From contig OZ252150.1 in assembly GCA_965248775.1 (NCBI GenBank), positions 3,658,001 to 3,722,000 of the forward strand: a DNA stretch of 64,000 bases, written 5' to 3'. The stretch is from JBHHUI01 sp965248775. Lineage in GTDB: Bacteria; Chloroflexota; Anaerolineae; Anaerolineales; JBHHUI01. Of this stretch, positions 8,832 to 17,736 are shown piece by piece. The notes beneath the pieces were generated by a model. That model had not been told where the DNA came from. It did not search any database and worked only from the letters and a program-made list of their open reading frames with translations. The translations under genes were made by a program, and so were the position numbers. The stretch's first letter is position 1. The number at the start of each line of letters is the position of its first letter.

Positions 8832-10148
8832 ATGACACAAACTTTCGATAATACACGCACGGCTTTCGAACGTGCGAAGGGAGTGATGCCTTACGGCGTG
8901 ACCTCCAATTTCCGCTATTGGGGCGAGACGACAACCCCTGTGATTGCACGCGGAAAAGGCGCGCGCGTCTGGGACATGGACGGCAATGAATTCATCGACT
9001 ATCGTCTGGGATATGGGCCGGTCATCCTCGGCCATGCTGACGAACGTGTGACCGCGCCTGTGGCAGCAGCCCTGGCAGATGGGACAGTGTACGCGCACAC
9101 GCATCCACTCGAGATCTCAGTAGCTGAACGCATCATTGGTATGTGCCCCGGCGTGGACAAAGTACGCTACGCCAATTCCGGTATGGAGGCCACGCAGCAT
9201 GCCCTGCGTATCGCGCGCGGTTACACGGGACGCGAAGTCGTCCTCAAATTTGAAGGTGACTATCATGGCTTTCACGACTACGTGCTCTGGACGACTGACG
9301 GTGCACCGGCCGGTGCTCTCGGCTCGCGCCGCAATCCGATCCCGGTGCAGGCCAGCACTGGTATTCCAAGCGCCCTTCGCGATCTGATTATTACATTGCC
9401 CTATAACGACTTCGAGGTACTCGAACGGACAGTGAAGGCGCGCTGGGGTGAGATCGCTACCATTATCGTCGAACCTATCATGGGTAATTCGGCCGGCGTT
9501 ATGCCGGTAGCGGGCTGGATGGAGCATATCCGCAAATTGTGCGACGAGTACGGCATTGTGATGATTATGGACGAGGTGAAGACCGGGTTCCGCGTGGCGA
9601 AAGGCGGCGCGACTGAATTATTGGGCGTGCGCGGCGACCTGATGACCTATGCAAAGGCAAAGGCCAACGGCTTCCCCATTGCAGCGGTGGGTGGTTCGGA
9701 GGAAGTGATGAGCGTTGTCGGGCCGGGGCAAGTTGGAATGGGGGGAACGTATTGTGGCAACCTGATCGGAACCGCAGCCGCCGAGGCGACTCTGGATCTC
9801 CTGGAGAACACGGATGCCCTTGAAAAGATCGCCGCCTATGGCGAAAAACTCAGCCAGGGCCTCAGCGACCTCCTGACCGAAGCCGACATCGAACATGTGA
9901 CTTTCGGACACAGTTCAATGCCCGGACTCCTGATTGGCACCAGCGACACCCCCACGGATTGGCGCGACGTTATAGCATCCGATCTCGCTTCCTTTTCCAC
10001 CATCGCCCGTGGTATGTTTGCGCGAGGCGTAGAGTTTGAAGAAGAACCGCTTGAGCCGTTCTTCTTGTGCGAGGCGCACGGTGAGCACGAGTTGAGTGAA
10101 ACGCTCGAACGCTTCAACGACTCCGTCGAAGAGTTCAAACGCGGCTAG
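8832..10148 (+). CDS. Class III aminotransferase, glutamate-1-semialdehyde aminomutase-like
   Basis: 438 residues from the ATG at 8832, which has GGAAAGG upstream; TTG at 8814 is in frame but less likely. This is a PLP fold-type I enzyme. Visible landmarks are GYGPVILGHADERV, the cofactor-binding NSGMEATQHALRIARGYTG, KFEGDYHGFHDYVLW, IMDEVKTGFRVAKGG, and the Schiff-base lysine in YAKAKANGFPIAAVGG. The layout follows HemL-type aminomutases and related beta-amino-acid transaminases. The lack of other haem genes nearby leaves the true substrate open. It is divergently transcribed from the lipoprotein at 8637. Confidence 0.87.
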   Translation: MTQTFDNTRTAFERAKGVMPYGVTSNFRYWGETTTPVIARGKGARVWDMDGNEFIDYRLGYGPVILGHADERVTAPVAAALADGTVYAHTHPLEISVAERIIGMCPGVDKVRYANSGMEATQHALRIARGYTGREVVLKFEGDYHGFHDYVLWTTDGAPAGALGSRRNPIPVQASTGIPSALRDLIITLPYNDFEVLERTVKARWGEIATIIVEPIMGNSAGVMPVAGWMEHIRKLCDEYGIVMIMDEVKTGFRVAKGGATELLGVRGDLMTYAKAKANGFPIAAVGGSEEVMSVVGPGQVGMGGTYCGNLIGTAAAEATLDLLENTDALEKIAAYGEKLSQGLSDLLTEADIEHVTFGHSSMPGLLIGTSDTPTDWRDVIASDLASFSTIARGMFARGVEFEEEPLEPFFLCEAHGEHELSETLERFNDSVEEFKRG

Positions 10149-10237
10149 AAGCGACTATCCGCCGGTTGCTCGTTGGCAGCCGCTATTAAACGAGATCAGC
10201 AATCTTCCCAAACTTTAACTCGTGTTTCGAACGCTTG

Positions 10238-11338
10238 TCAGTTAGAGAATGATTGCGTACAGCCGTTGTCGAATGTCAGGTCAACTATATAGCCGTTGTT
10301 TTTAGCGCCCTGGTCAAAGCGAAATTCGAGTACGTCCGTGTCGCTAGCACTAATATCGCGGAACGATTCTGTGCCAGATTTCCACGGCTGATCGGCCGGG
10401 ACATTCACATGGGTCGGCGACGCTTGAGTGTCATAAATCTGATCGTCGTCCAACAACATTTCCTTCAGGTCGCCGTTTACAATCGACGGCCATGTAAAGT
10501 CGTTTTCCGTCAACCTGATCGTGCTGCCCATATTGTTAGTTACATCCAGCTTCACCCACTTGTTGGCGGTCTCCCATTGGAAGTTGCCAATCGTAATGTT
10601 GCAGCCCGGGGTAGAAGTTGGCGTAGGCGTGTAGGTTGGCGTATGCGACGGTGTATATGTCGGCGAAGGAGTAGGCGTATAGGTCTCCGTAGGCGAAGCG
10701 GTTAATGTCGCCGTTGGAGTGGGCGTTTGAGTCCCCGTTGGTGAAGACGTCACAATTGGAGTAGCAGACTGCGATGGAATCGGAGAGCTCTGCGCCAATG
10801 CTGTGAGGGAGGCGTCGGCAGTGGGAGAAGGCCCAGCAGTGGCCGTATCCGCCTGAGTAGGCGAAGGTCCCGCAGTAGGCAGATCCGTCTCGGTGGGTGA
10901 TGGTCCCGCAGTGGAGGACGGGCCGGCTGTCGGTGTGAGCGTCGCGGTAGGTGTGTCCGCTATTGTCTCCTGAGCGGCTGCGCTGCTCGTGGGGTCCAAA
11001 GGTGTTACAGTGGGTACCGGCGTCTCTAGTTCAATCAGTACCTCTTGGACGCGTTGTTCCACCTCGCTCGCCGGGAGCTCCGGTTCGGAGTCGCGCAGCG
11101 TGTCTTCTATCAGCTCGATTTCTATGGGTGCAACGAAAGCTTCCCTTTGCTCTGCGCTGTTATCGGCCCGTTGCAAAGATTGCATTGAGACAGGAATAAA
11201 GCCGGCGGCTGAGGCTGCCGTCCCCTGAAAGACCAACAGGCCGGCGAGCAGTGCAATACCAGCGGCCACAGCCACGATCAAAAGCACAATCCATCTGCGC
11301 CTGTCAAATAAAGGGCTGCTGGCCGAACGACTTGTCAC
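10238..11338 (-). CDS. Membrane-anchored protein with Thr/Pro-rich stalk, unknown function
   Basis: 366 residues. An N-terminal positively charged stretch (FDRRRWIV) is followed by one transmembrane helix (about 17-36). A stalk of about 150 residues is rich in Thr, Pro and Ser with repeated TAGPSPT units. The C-terminal domain of about 120 residues begins at GCNITIGNFQWE and ends with two beta-rich stretches and a cysteine (FDNGCTQSF). The GTG start overlaps the TGA of the upstream cyclase frame by four bases (GTGA), implying translational coupling and a shared job with that sensor. The fold may be a surface-exposed beta-sandwich; no enzyme motif is seen. Confidence 0.75.
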   Translation of the reverse strand: MTSRSASSPLFDRRRWIVLLIVAVAAGIALLAGLLVFQGTAASAAGFIPVSMQSLQRADNSAEQREAFVAPIEIELIEDTLRDSEPELPASEVEQRVQEVLIELETPVPTVTPLDPTSSAAAQETIADTPTATLTPTAGPSSTAGPSPTETDLPTAGPSPTQADTATAGPSPTADASLTALAQSSPIPSQSATPIVTSSPTGTQTPTPTATLTASPTETYTPTPSPTYTPSHTPTYTPTPTSTPGCNITIGNFQWETANKWVKLDVTNNMGSTIRLTENDFTWPSIVNGDLKEMLLDDDQIYDTQASPTHVNVPADQPWKSGTESFRDISASDTDVLEFRFDQGAKNNGYIVDLTFDNGCTQSFSN

Positions 11339-11532
11339 TGGCCGTTATACTTGGCTCGAACTGCTCCCCTGGTACGATGACGGAGTTGCAAGAGCGAAAT
11401 CGGCTCCGATTTCCCTTTTGCTGCAAATTTACCCAGCAACGGCTCGATCTCGAATTCGGCCTGACGTTCAGCCAGCATTTGGTGCGTGAATTGGCTGATG
11501 ATGATCGCACCTTCTTCGAACATGCGCGTTTG
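11335..11532 (-). pseudogene. C-terminal end of the class III cyclase, beyond an in-frame TAA
   Basis: After the TAA at 11535-11533 the same frame continues for 65 codons with good cyclase sequence (RMFEEGAIIISQFTHQML, then EIEPLLGKFAAKGKSEPI), ending at TGA 11337-11335. In class III cyclases this region completes the catalytic domain. The join is therefore one gene interrupted by a single nonsense codon. The final TGA overlaps the GTG start of the next gene. Confidence 0.8.
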
Positions 11533-13491
11533 TTACTCAATGCGTTGCGCTGTGTTGACAGTATCGCCAATAATTGTGTAATGCAGGCGGTCGGCAGCAC
11601 CGAGCGCACCGGCGGTTACTAAGCCTGTGTTCAGGCCGATACCTGTGACAAAGGTCGGTTCGCCCCGCTCTGCGCGACGCATGTTAATGTCGCTGATTGC
11701 ATCCAGCATCTCCAGCGCGCATTTGCAGGCATAGTAAGCACTCATATCCGCGGCGAGAGGCCGGGGAAGCACACCGAAGAATGCCAACACCGCATCGCCG
11801 TCAAATTTGTTCACAATGCCACTATGCTTGACAATGATTGGAACGAGTTCGCCGAAGAACTCGTTGAGCCAGGTCATTAATTTGCCGGGGTCGGTTGCCT
11901 CGGAGATAGTTGTAAATCCGCGAATATCTGCCATGAGCACGCTAGCCATCGCAGTTTGCCCGCCAAGGTCAATTTTGCCTGTAGCGAACGTCTCGCGCAG
12001 TTGCTCACGCACCTCAGGCGAAACGGTGCGACCAAGCAGATCCTGATAGACAGAGCCTTCCCGCAATCCGCCCACCAGATGATTGAACGCATGTGCAAGT
12101 ACTGTGACTTCATCCTGCCCCGAGGGCTGCACGCGCACGTCCAGATTCCCCCCGGCGACTTGCGTTGAGGCGCGTACCACACTTTGCAGGGGGCGTGTGA
12201 TGCGCGTAGAGATAAATATTCCGACGGCGACTACGAGCAGCAGCGAGACGACAACAAGTAGAAAAATATTCAGCAATGTCAGGCGACTCGTCTGGATGAG
12301 AAAAGTCTCGGGCAGTGCAGCGCCAAGCAGACCGATGTCCTCTCCGTTGCGTACCTGCCAGGGCGCGAGCAATTCGCGGTACGTCACACTTCCTACATCG
12401 ATGCCGCGTGTCAGGCTTTCCGTATCTTGGCGCGCGAGCAATCGAGAAGTGAGTTCTGAATCTGGCTGCGAGAGTCCTGTTTTAAACACCGCCAGGCTGG
12501 ATGCCAACGGGAGACCTTCATAATCGTAAAGGGTTGTTTGGGCAAAAGTGGCCTCGCGCAACTGCCGCGTGATCGTAGTAAGCGACTTCCCAACGAGCAT
12601 AGCACCGAGCTGTGTTTCGTTCTCGGAAAATACAGGCCCGGCAACATAGAGATATTCACCCCAGGGGGCGCGTGCGAGACGGGCATATTTATCCCCCTCA
12701 GCGTCAGACTCGCCCTCGTAAACTCTCTGAACAAATTCCCAATCGCGAAATTGGGCGTCGCCACGCATGGAGACAAGTTTCTCGATAGAGTCATCCGGGT
12801 CACGGCGCAGCGAAAGCACACTCGCTCCGCTAGCGTCCAGGAATTCCATTGCCTCTTCGCCAGCGTTGATCGCCACCGGCAGGGCAAGATTGCGCAAAGC
12901 CTCAGCGTCGCCGTCCGAGAGAGCGGATGATATCCCCTGCGTGTGCGCGAGCAACCGCAGTGTTTCTAGGCGCTTATTTTCCTCCTGCACCATCCAATCG
13001 GCGGAAAGTTTGCCAGCTTCGATCAATTGATTGGCAAAGCGATTTTCCACGGAATCGAGCACGATGCGGCTGGCAACAAATGCAGCTGCAATGGCCAGCA
13101 CAAAAGCGAGTGCCAAGTACGGTGCAGTGATCTTTGCTGCAACAGGAATGCGAACCCGGGGGAGCTGGGTGCGAGGGGTCTTATCGGAGGCGCGTGTCGC
13201 TTTTGCCGGATTGCGCTTGCCGACTGCCATTCCTAATACTATTTGGATACTTACACGATTAAAGGGAGGATGCAGGATCGCTTGCACGCCGTCCTGGATG
13301 GCAGCCTTCTCCAGTTCAGGATCGGGCTCATCGATCACGCGGATGATTTTTGTTTTGGGAAGTTCAGCGCGAACCTGGTTGACAAGATTAGCGCCACCGT
13401 TGAGGGCTAACGCCAAATCGAGCACGACGATGCGCGGACGTCTCCGGCGCAAAATTTCACGCCCCGTCTTCAGGTCAGTGGCACTCCACAC
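11533..13491 (-). CDS. REC-dCache-HAMP-adenylate/guanylate cyclase, interrupted
   Basis: 652 residues as an open frame, but homology extends at both ends. Upstream, coding sequence continues to a TTG at 13575 (MKSHVLIIYKN) across an in-frame TAG at 13542-13540; downstream it continues past a TAA to 11335. Domain order: receiver-like domain (PRIVVLDLALALNGG), transmembrane helix (about 130-155), extracytoplasmic dCache-like sensor, second helix (LLNIFLLVVVSLLLVVAVGI), HAMP (RPLQSVVRASTQVAGGNL), class III cyclase. Metal-binding Asp are in LMADIRGF and KFDGDAVLAFFG; the Asn/Arg pair is in GDTVNTAQRIE. It would make cAMP or cGMP in response to an external signal. As sequenced the gene is probably inactive. 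It follows the response-regulator gene by about 100 bases. Confidence 0.85.
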   Translation of the reverse strand: MWSATDLKTGREILRRRRPRIVVLDLALALNGGANLVNQVRAELPKTKIIRVIDEPDPELEKAAIQDGVQAILHPPFNRVSIQIVLGMAVGKRNPAKATRASDKTPRTQLPRVRIPVAAKITAPYLALAFVLAIAAAFVASRIVLDSVENRFANQLIEAGKLSADWMVQEENKRLETLRLLAHTQGISSALSDGDAEALRNLALPVAINAGEEAMEFLDASGASVLSLRRDPDDSIEKLVSMRGDAQFRDWEFVQRVYEGESDAEGDKYARLARAPWGEYLYVAGPVFSENETQLGAMLVGKSLTTITRQLREATFAQTTLYDYEGLPLASSLAVFKTGLSQPDSELTSRLLARQDTESLTRGIDVGSVTYRELLAPWQVRNGEDIGLLGAALPETFLIQTSRLTLLNIFLLVVVSLLLVVAVGIFISTRITRPLQSVVRASTQVAGGNLDVRVQPSGQDEVTVLAHAFNHLVGGLREGSVYQDLLGRTVSPEVREQLRETFATGKIDLGGQTAMASVLMADIRGFTTISEATDPGKLMTWLNEFFGELVPIIVKHSGIVNKFDGDAVLAFFGVLPRPLAADMSAYYACKCALEMLDAISDINMRRAERGEPTFVTGIGLNTGLVTAGALGAADRLHYTIIGDTVNTAQRIE

Positions 13492-13678
13492 GCGCTCGTC
13501 GCTACGATGGAACAGGCGGGCTAATGATTCGAGCGCGCGCTAGTTTTTATAGATTATCAGTACATGAGATTTCAAACCGAGATTTCCCTGTGAACATATA
13601 TACCTTTACATAGCCTGGAATGGATTGTACAACGAAGCTATATTCAAAGTACAGTCCTAAAATGTACTGTTTTTGGTT

Positions 13679-14521
13679 TTATTTTCGTCGGAGGAGAGTT
13701 AGTAAATGGTATGCGAGCGTGTCTTGTTGCTCGGGGCGTACTCGGCGAGGTTTGCTGTCGGGTTTTTTTGCTTGCCGGGCTTCGGACTGTGACCGGCGGC
13801 GATCGGTCTGGCGGATGATGCGCCGCATGTGGTCGAGGACGGATTCGTCTGTAAAGTAATTTTCCGGATTCCCCTGCTCGACCAGCTTGTACACGCCAAG
13901 CTTCTCATAGATGCGCTGCACCACTTTGCCCACTTCATCAGCACGAATTTGTAACTCGTCGGAGAGGTTGCGCAGTGAAGGACCGTAGAGCAGGAACAAG
14001 CGCGCCACCTGTCGCTCACGCGGCGATAGTTCGGAGCCGAGATCGCTCCCGTCCACCAACACGCCCGGCCATTTGGGTCGCAGCCCCTGTTGTTCCATCG
14101 CGTCGCGCACGCCCGGTGTGTGCGGAAATTGCCCTTGCTGTGCATAGGCGACAGCCTGGGCAATCGCCCAGCCACATTCGTCTTTCAGAATGAAGCCGTT
14201 AACGCCCGCATCAATTGCCCGCGCGAGCATGTCCGGGTGTGCGTATTTGGCTGAACACAACACGCGTGGCGGGGCATGTTCCAACGGGCCGCGCAAGTGC
14301 TCAACGAAGCGTAGCGGCCAGTCTGTGCCGTCGGCTGCTTCCAGATCTACCATCACCGCATGCATTCGATCGCGGATCTCGGGGAGCACCTGCAGCGCCT
14401 CGGCGTAGCTGCCGGCCTCGGCGATGACGCGTGTGCGCCAATCCTGGCAGAGCAGCAGCACCATCGCATCGCGTGCATACACATCGTCCTCGACAACGAG
14501 CAGCTGGATGCTTTTCGGCAC
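13679..14521 (-). CDS. LuxR/NarL-like response regulator
   Basis: 280 residues. The N-terminal receiver domain has the acidic pair in LLVVEDDVYARDAM, a phospho-acceptor Asp in MVDLEAADG and the conserved Lys in GFILKDE. A C-terminal helix-turn-helix region (ELSPRERQVARLFLLYG, then LSDELQIRADEVGKVVQRI) follows, then a basic tail (QSEARQAKKPDSKPRR). It starts three bases after the stop of the kinase-propeller gene, so the two are almost certainly co-transcribed. It probably controls transcription downstream of that sensor; whether the Ser/Thr kinase phosphorylates it is unknown. Confidence 0.85.
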   Translation of the reverse strand: MPKSIQLLVVEDDVYARDAMVLLLCQDWRTRVIAEAGSYAEALQVLPEIRDRMHAVMVDLEAADGTDWPLRFVEHLRGPLEHAPPRVLCSAKYAHPDMLARAIDAGVNGFILKDECGWAIAQAVAYAQQGQFPHTPGVRDAMEQQGLRPKWPGVLVDGSDLGSELSPRERQVARLFLLYGPSLRNLSDELQIRADEVGKVVQRIYEKLGVYKLVEQGNPENYFTDESVLDHMRRIIRQTDRRRSQSEARQAKKPDSKPRRVRPEQQDTLAYHLLTLLRRK

Positions 14522-14524
14522 AGC

Positions 14525-16030
14525 CTATGGTGACCAGTGTGTCAGACCGCCTTCTGTTGCAAAGTAGGCCTCGTATACATCGCCGAATTCGACGAAGTAA
14601 ATGTCCTGGACGCGCGGATCCGCCAGCTGCAGTTCGTGGAGCTGTTCCCAGCCATCCTCCTTCTGCCGCGCCACTGCACCTTCCCATGGCGCAGCCGCCC
14701 AGACGCTATTGTCCATCGGATCGATTGCTAATACTATCGGAGAGTTAAAGGGAAGATCATCATAGTGCACGATCCACTCATCGGTGTGTGGGTTGTATTC
14801 TGAAAGCCCGCCCCCGTCTGTTCCAAGCCAGATGATGCCATCCAGCCCTTCGACAATATCGTGAACAGCATGGGCGTCAGGATGCAACTCATCACCCGGC
14901 TGGAGTTGGAACCAGTTTTCGCCATCGAACATCGCACCACCGCCTTCGGTACCCACCCAAATGCGGCCTCTCGAATCGACAAAAACAGTCTTCACGTAAT
15001 CATGCAATAAATCGCCGCCGGCCTGATCGAAAACCTCCACCTGATCGTCCTCTGGATTAAAACGAGCCAGACCGGCCTCCGTACCGACCCACAAGTCACC
15101 TCGCGGATCAATTGCTACGGAAGTGACGGCATCGGCGGGCAAGCCGTCCTGAGTTGAGTATTGGCGCTCGTCCCCGTCGAAGCCAACGCGCCATAGTCCG
15201 GAATAGTTGCTGCCGGCCCAAATCGTGCCTTCCTCGGTGACGACCATTGGTGAGGATCCTTCGGGCAGCTCGTAGAACTCGAATTCGCCATTGTCACGAT
15301 TTAACTGTGCATATCCACCCCAGTAAAGCGGGCCAACCAGCAGGTCTCCGTCCTGATCTGGCACGATGAAACTATATTCCGAATACGCGGGCTGGTTTGG
15401 CACGTAGTACTCCAGAAATCGGTTTCCATCGAAACGCATCAGGCCGTTATCGCTGGCGACCCAGAGCTGATCGCGAGAGTCTTCAAAAATGGTGTGGTTG
15501 ATCCATCCGATTAAACCGTCTTCTGGGCCAAAGAATGTCCAATCGTTAAATTCCAGATTAAGCCGAGCGACTCTGCCTGCCAGACCGAACCACATCATCC
15601 CGGCGCCGTCTTGATAAATGGCAAAGACAGGCTCATCTCCGAACTCGTCAATAAACTCCATTCCCTCCGTACCTATAGACACAACGACTGCGCCAGCTGC
15701 AGTACCGATCCACGCGTTTTGGCCTCGGTCGAGGAAAAATGAAAGCACTTCATCGGCCGGCAGGCCATTCGCTGCCTTGAAGATCTTAGACTCAGAGTCG
15801 GTCTGGAAGAATAACCCTTGCTCAGTAGTGACAACTAAGAATTCGGGCGGGTTTCCATAGAGACCAATGACATTGCTGCTCACGATGTCGAGATCATGCG
15901 GATCGGGGTCTGGCGCGCTGGACCATTGCACCGACTCCAAGCGCCCGTCACGAAACTCGGTCAGTCCATTTTCCCGTAGCGCGTGCCGACAATCAGCGCA
16001 TCGGACCCACCCAGTCGCTATCAAGTCCAT
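14525..16030 (-). CDS. Reg_prop beta-propeller, C-terminal part of the kinase-propeller protein
   Basis: About 500 residues of two-component-regulator propeller repeats, each with a W-I/V-G-T core followed by G-L and F (LWVGTEAGLARFNPEDD, RIWVGTEGGGAMF, IWLGTDGGGLSEY). Such propellers are periplasmic or extracellular ligand-sensing domains. The frame overlaps the end of the Ser/Thr kinase frame (15993-17552). Between them a short stretch in the third frame reads DALIVGTRYG, so two indels (near 15969-15975 and 16001-16011) separate one original gene of about 1,000 residues. The nominal ATG at 16030 is therefore probably not a true start. Confidence 0.85.
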   Translation of the reverse strand: MDLIATGWVRCADCRHALRENGLTEFRDGRLESVQWSSAPDPDPHDLDIVSSNVIGLYGNPPEFLVVTTEQGLFFQTDSESKIFKAANGLPADEVLSFFLDRGQNAWIGTAAGAVVVSIGTEGMEFIDEFGDEPVFAIYQDGAGMMWFGLAGRVARLNLEFNDWTFFGPEDGLIGWINHTIFEDSRDQLWVASDNGLMRFDGNRFLEYYVPNQPAYSEYSFIVPDQDGDLLVGPLYWGGYAQLNRDNGEFEFYELPEGSSPMVVTEEGTIWAGSNYSGLWRVGFDGDERQYSTQDGLPADAVTSVAIDPRGDLWVGTEAGLARFNPEDDQVEVFDQAGGDLLHDYVKTVFVDSRGRIWVGTEGGGAMFDGENWFQLQPGDELHPDAHAVHDIVEGLDGIIWLGTDGGGLSEYNPHTDEWIVHYDDLPFNSPIVLAIDPMDNSVWAAAPWEGAVARQKEDGWEQLHELQLADPRVQDIYFVEFGDVYEAYFATEGGLTHWSP

Positions 16031-17552
16031 CTTCTACGCTAAAGTGAGCCAGTTCCCCATCCGGAGCGCGTCGCAAAAGCCCAAATTCCGTACCAATCCA
16101 CATCACTCCGTCCCCTCCAGGCATGATGGAATTGATCCGATTGAACGGCAGCTGCTCCGGCGCGCTCCACACTTCGAAGCTGTCATTCGCTGTGTCCCAG
16201 ACCACGATACCGCCGCCAGTCGCTGTCAGGATTACGTCGCCGACCGGAACGGCGGAGCGGATTTCATTCGCATTCGCGAATGACTCCCAGGTAAAATCAC
16301 TACGGTCGGCCGGGCCGGGTTGGAATGGGTCTATCCCACCAGTCGTGTTGGGCTCGCCGGCTGTGCCGGGCGCATCGGCCACCGCCCCAGGTTCATCTGC
16401 AGCCGTATCTCCCGCTGCTACCCCGACTACGGAGACATCCGGCTCGCCGGCAGTTGTCCCCGCGTCCTGCTGGTTGATTGCTTGCACCACAAAAAATCCG
16501 ATGCAGGCACACAACAGCAAACCCACAGGGATTGCCAGCCACCAGCGGCGCGGCAATCGCCTGCCGCTGCTGACTTTTTCTTCGACAACACGTGGCGGCA
16601 TCTTGACTTTTTTCGGACGCGGTGGCAGAACAACTTCCGGCTTGTCCACAGTTTCCGGCGCGATTGCTGCCTGGGTGACATCGCGTGGGGGCACCAATTC
16701 TGGCCCAAAGGGTTTGTCGATCTTTGCGAGATCGCCGACAGCGCGTCGCCAACCGCCCAGCATCTCGTTGGCGGTCTGATAGCGCTCGTCCGGTTCTTTC
16801 GCCATCGCCTTGAGAATGACGTCCTGTACTTCTTCAGGGATCGATTCGTTTAGGTTACGTGGCAACGGCAGCGGATCGTTGATGTGCTTGAGCACGATAG
16901 CAAGTGGTGTCTCTGCGTCGAAAGGGATACGGCCGGTGCACATCTCATAGAGCATGACGCCAAGCGCATACAGGTCAGAGCGCGCATCCGAAGGACTGCC
17001 TTTGCCTTGCTCCGGGGCCATATAAGCAGGGGTGCCAAGCATGCCGCCCGAGGCCGTAAATTGTGATGTGCTCTGAAGAAGTTTGGCAACGCCAAAGTCC
17101 GTCAGGAAGGCGTTGCCGTGTGGATCGATGAGCACGTTCGACGGTTTTACGTCGCGGTGGATTACACTGCGCGAGTGCGCGTAATCCAGTGCACTGGTAA
17201 CTTGCCCAAACAGATGATCCAGTTCGCTGATTGAAAGTGGCCCAGCACCCATGCGTTCTTTAAGCGTGCCGGCTTCGAGCAGCCGCATTACCAAATAGGT
17301 ATAACCATCGTCCTCGCCGAAATCATAGACCGGCAGTATATGTGGATGTTCGAGGTTGGCTATGGTGCGCGCTTCCTGATGAAAGCGCCCAAGATAGGTT
17401 TCGTCCTTGGCGAACTGGCGCGGCAACATCTTGAGCGCGACATGCCGGTCCATGGCGGCGTGATAGGCTTTGTAGACAGTGGCCATACCGCCCATGCCGA
17501 TCTGTTCAATTAATCGATAAAGGCCGATGGATGTGCCAGGAATTAGATCCAT
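15993..17552 (-). CDS. Ser/Thr protein kinase with transmembrane helix and start of an extracellular propeller
   Basis: 519 residues. The Hanks-type kinase domain is complete: Gly loop IGMGGMATV (19-27), Lys41 in VALKMLP, catalytic HRDVKPSN with Asp134, DFG at 152-154, APE in GTPAYMAPEQG, and SDLYALGVMLYEMCTG. A basic/Pro-rich juxtamembrane segment leads to one transmembrane helix (about 357-378), an acidic/Gly linker and the first propeller blades (VMWIGTEFGLLRRAPDGE). It would sense an external ligand and phosphorylate cytoplasmic proteins. The 3' end is frameshifted; the remainder is in 14525-16030. The ATG at 17552 has only a weak ribosome site. Bacterial kinases fused to Reg_prop propellers are unusual compared with PASTA kinases. 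Confidence 0.9.
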   Translation of the reverse strand: MDLIPGTSIGLYRLIEQIGMGGMATVYKAYHAAMDRHVALKMLPRQFAKDETYLGRFHQEARTIANLEHPHILPVYDFGEDDGYTYLVMRLLEAGTLKERMGAGPLSISELDHLFGQVTSALDYAHSRSVIHRDVKPSNVLIDPHGNAFLTDFGVAKLLQSTSQFTASGGMLGTPAYMAPEQGKGSPSDARSDLYALGVMLYEMCTGRIPFDAETPLAIVLKHINDPLPLPRNLNESIPEEVQDVILKAMAKEPDERYQTANEMLGGWRRAVGDLAKIDKPFGPELVPPRDVTQAAIAPETVDKPEVVLPPRPKKVKMPPRVVEEKVSSGRRLPRRWWLAIPVGLLLCACIGFFVVQAINQQDAGTTAGEPDVSVVGVAAGDTAADEPGAVADAPGTAGEPNTTGGIDPFQPGPADRSDFTWESFANANEIRSAVPVGDVILTATGGGIVVWDTANDSFEVWSAPEQLPFNRINSIMPGGDGVMWIGTEFGLLRRAPDGELAHFSVEDGLDSDWVGPMR

Positions 17553-17596
17553 TTCGCTGTTAACAATCGTGGGTATGTAGATAGTTCCGGACGGTC

Positions 17597-17640
17597 ACCC
17601 AGTCCTACCCAGTCCTGAACCCAGTCCCGGATGTACTGGG
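17597..17640. repeat. Short tandem repeats upstream of the kinase gene
   Basis: ACCCAGTCC occurs three times (17597, 17607, 17619), and CCCAGT...ACTGGG can form a small hairpin (17620-17640). It lies about 45 bases upstream of the kinase start and could be an operator or simple repeat. Confidence 0.5.
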
Positions 17641-17736
17641 CTGGGCCGGGGGGTGCGGCGCGCATATTACGTGTAGAGCACTGCGTTGTTTGATTAGGCC
17701 ACGTTGTCATGCTGTTCTGGTTTTAGAAAGGGACAG

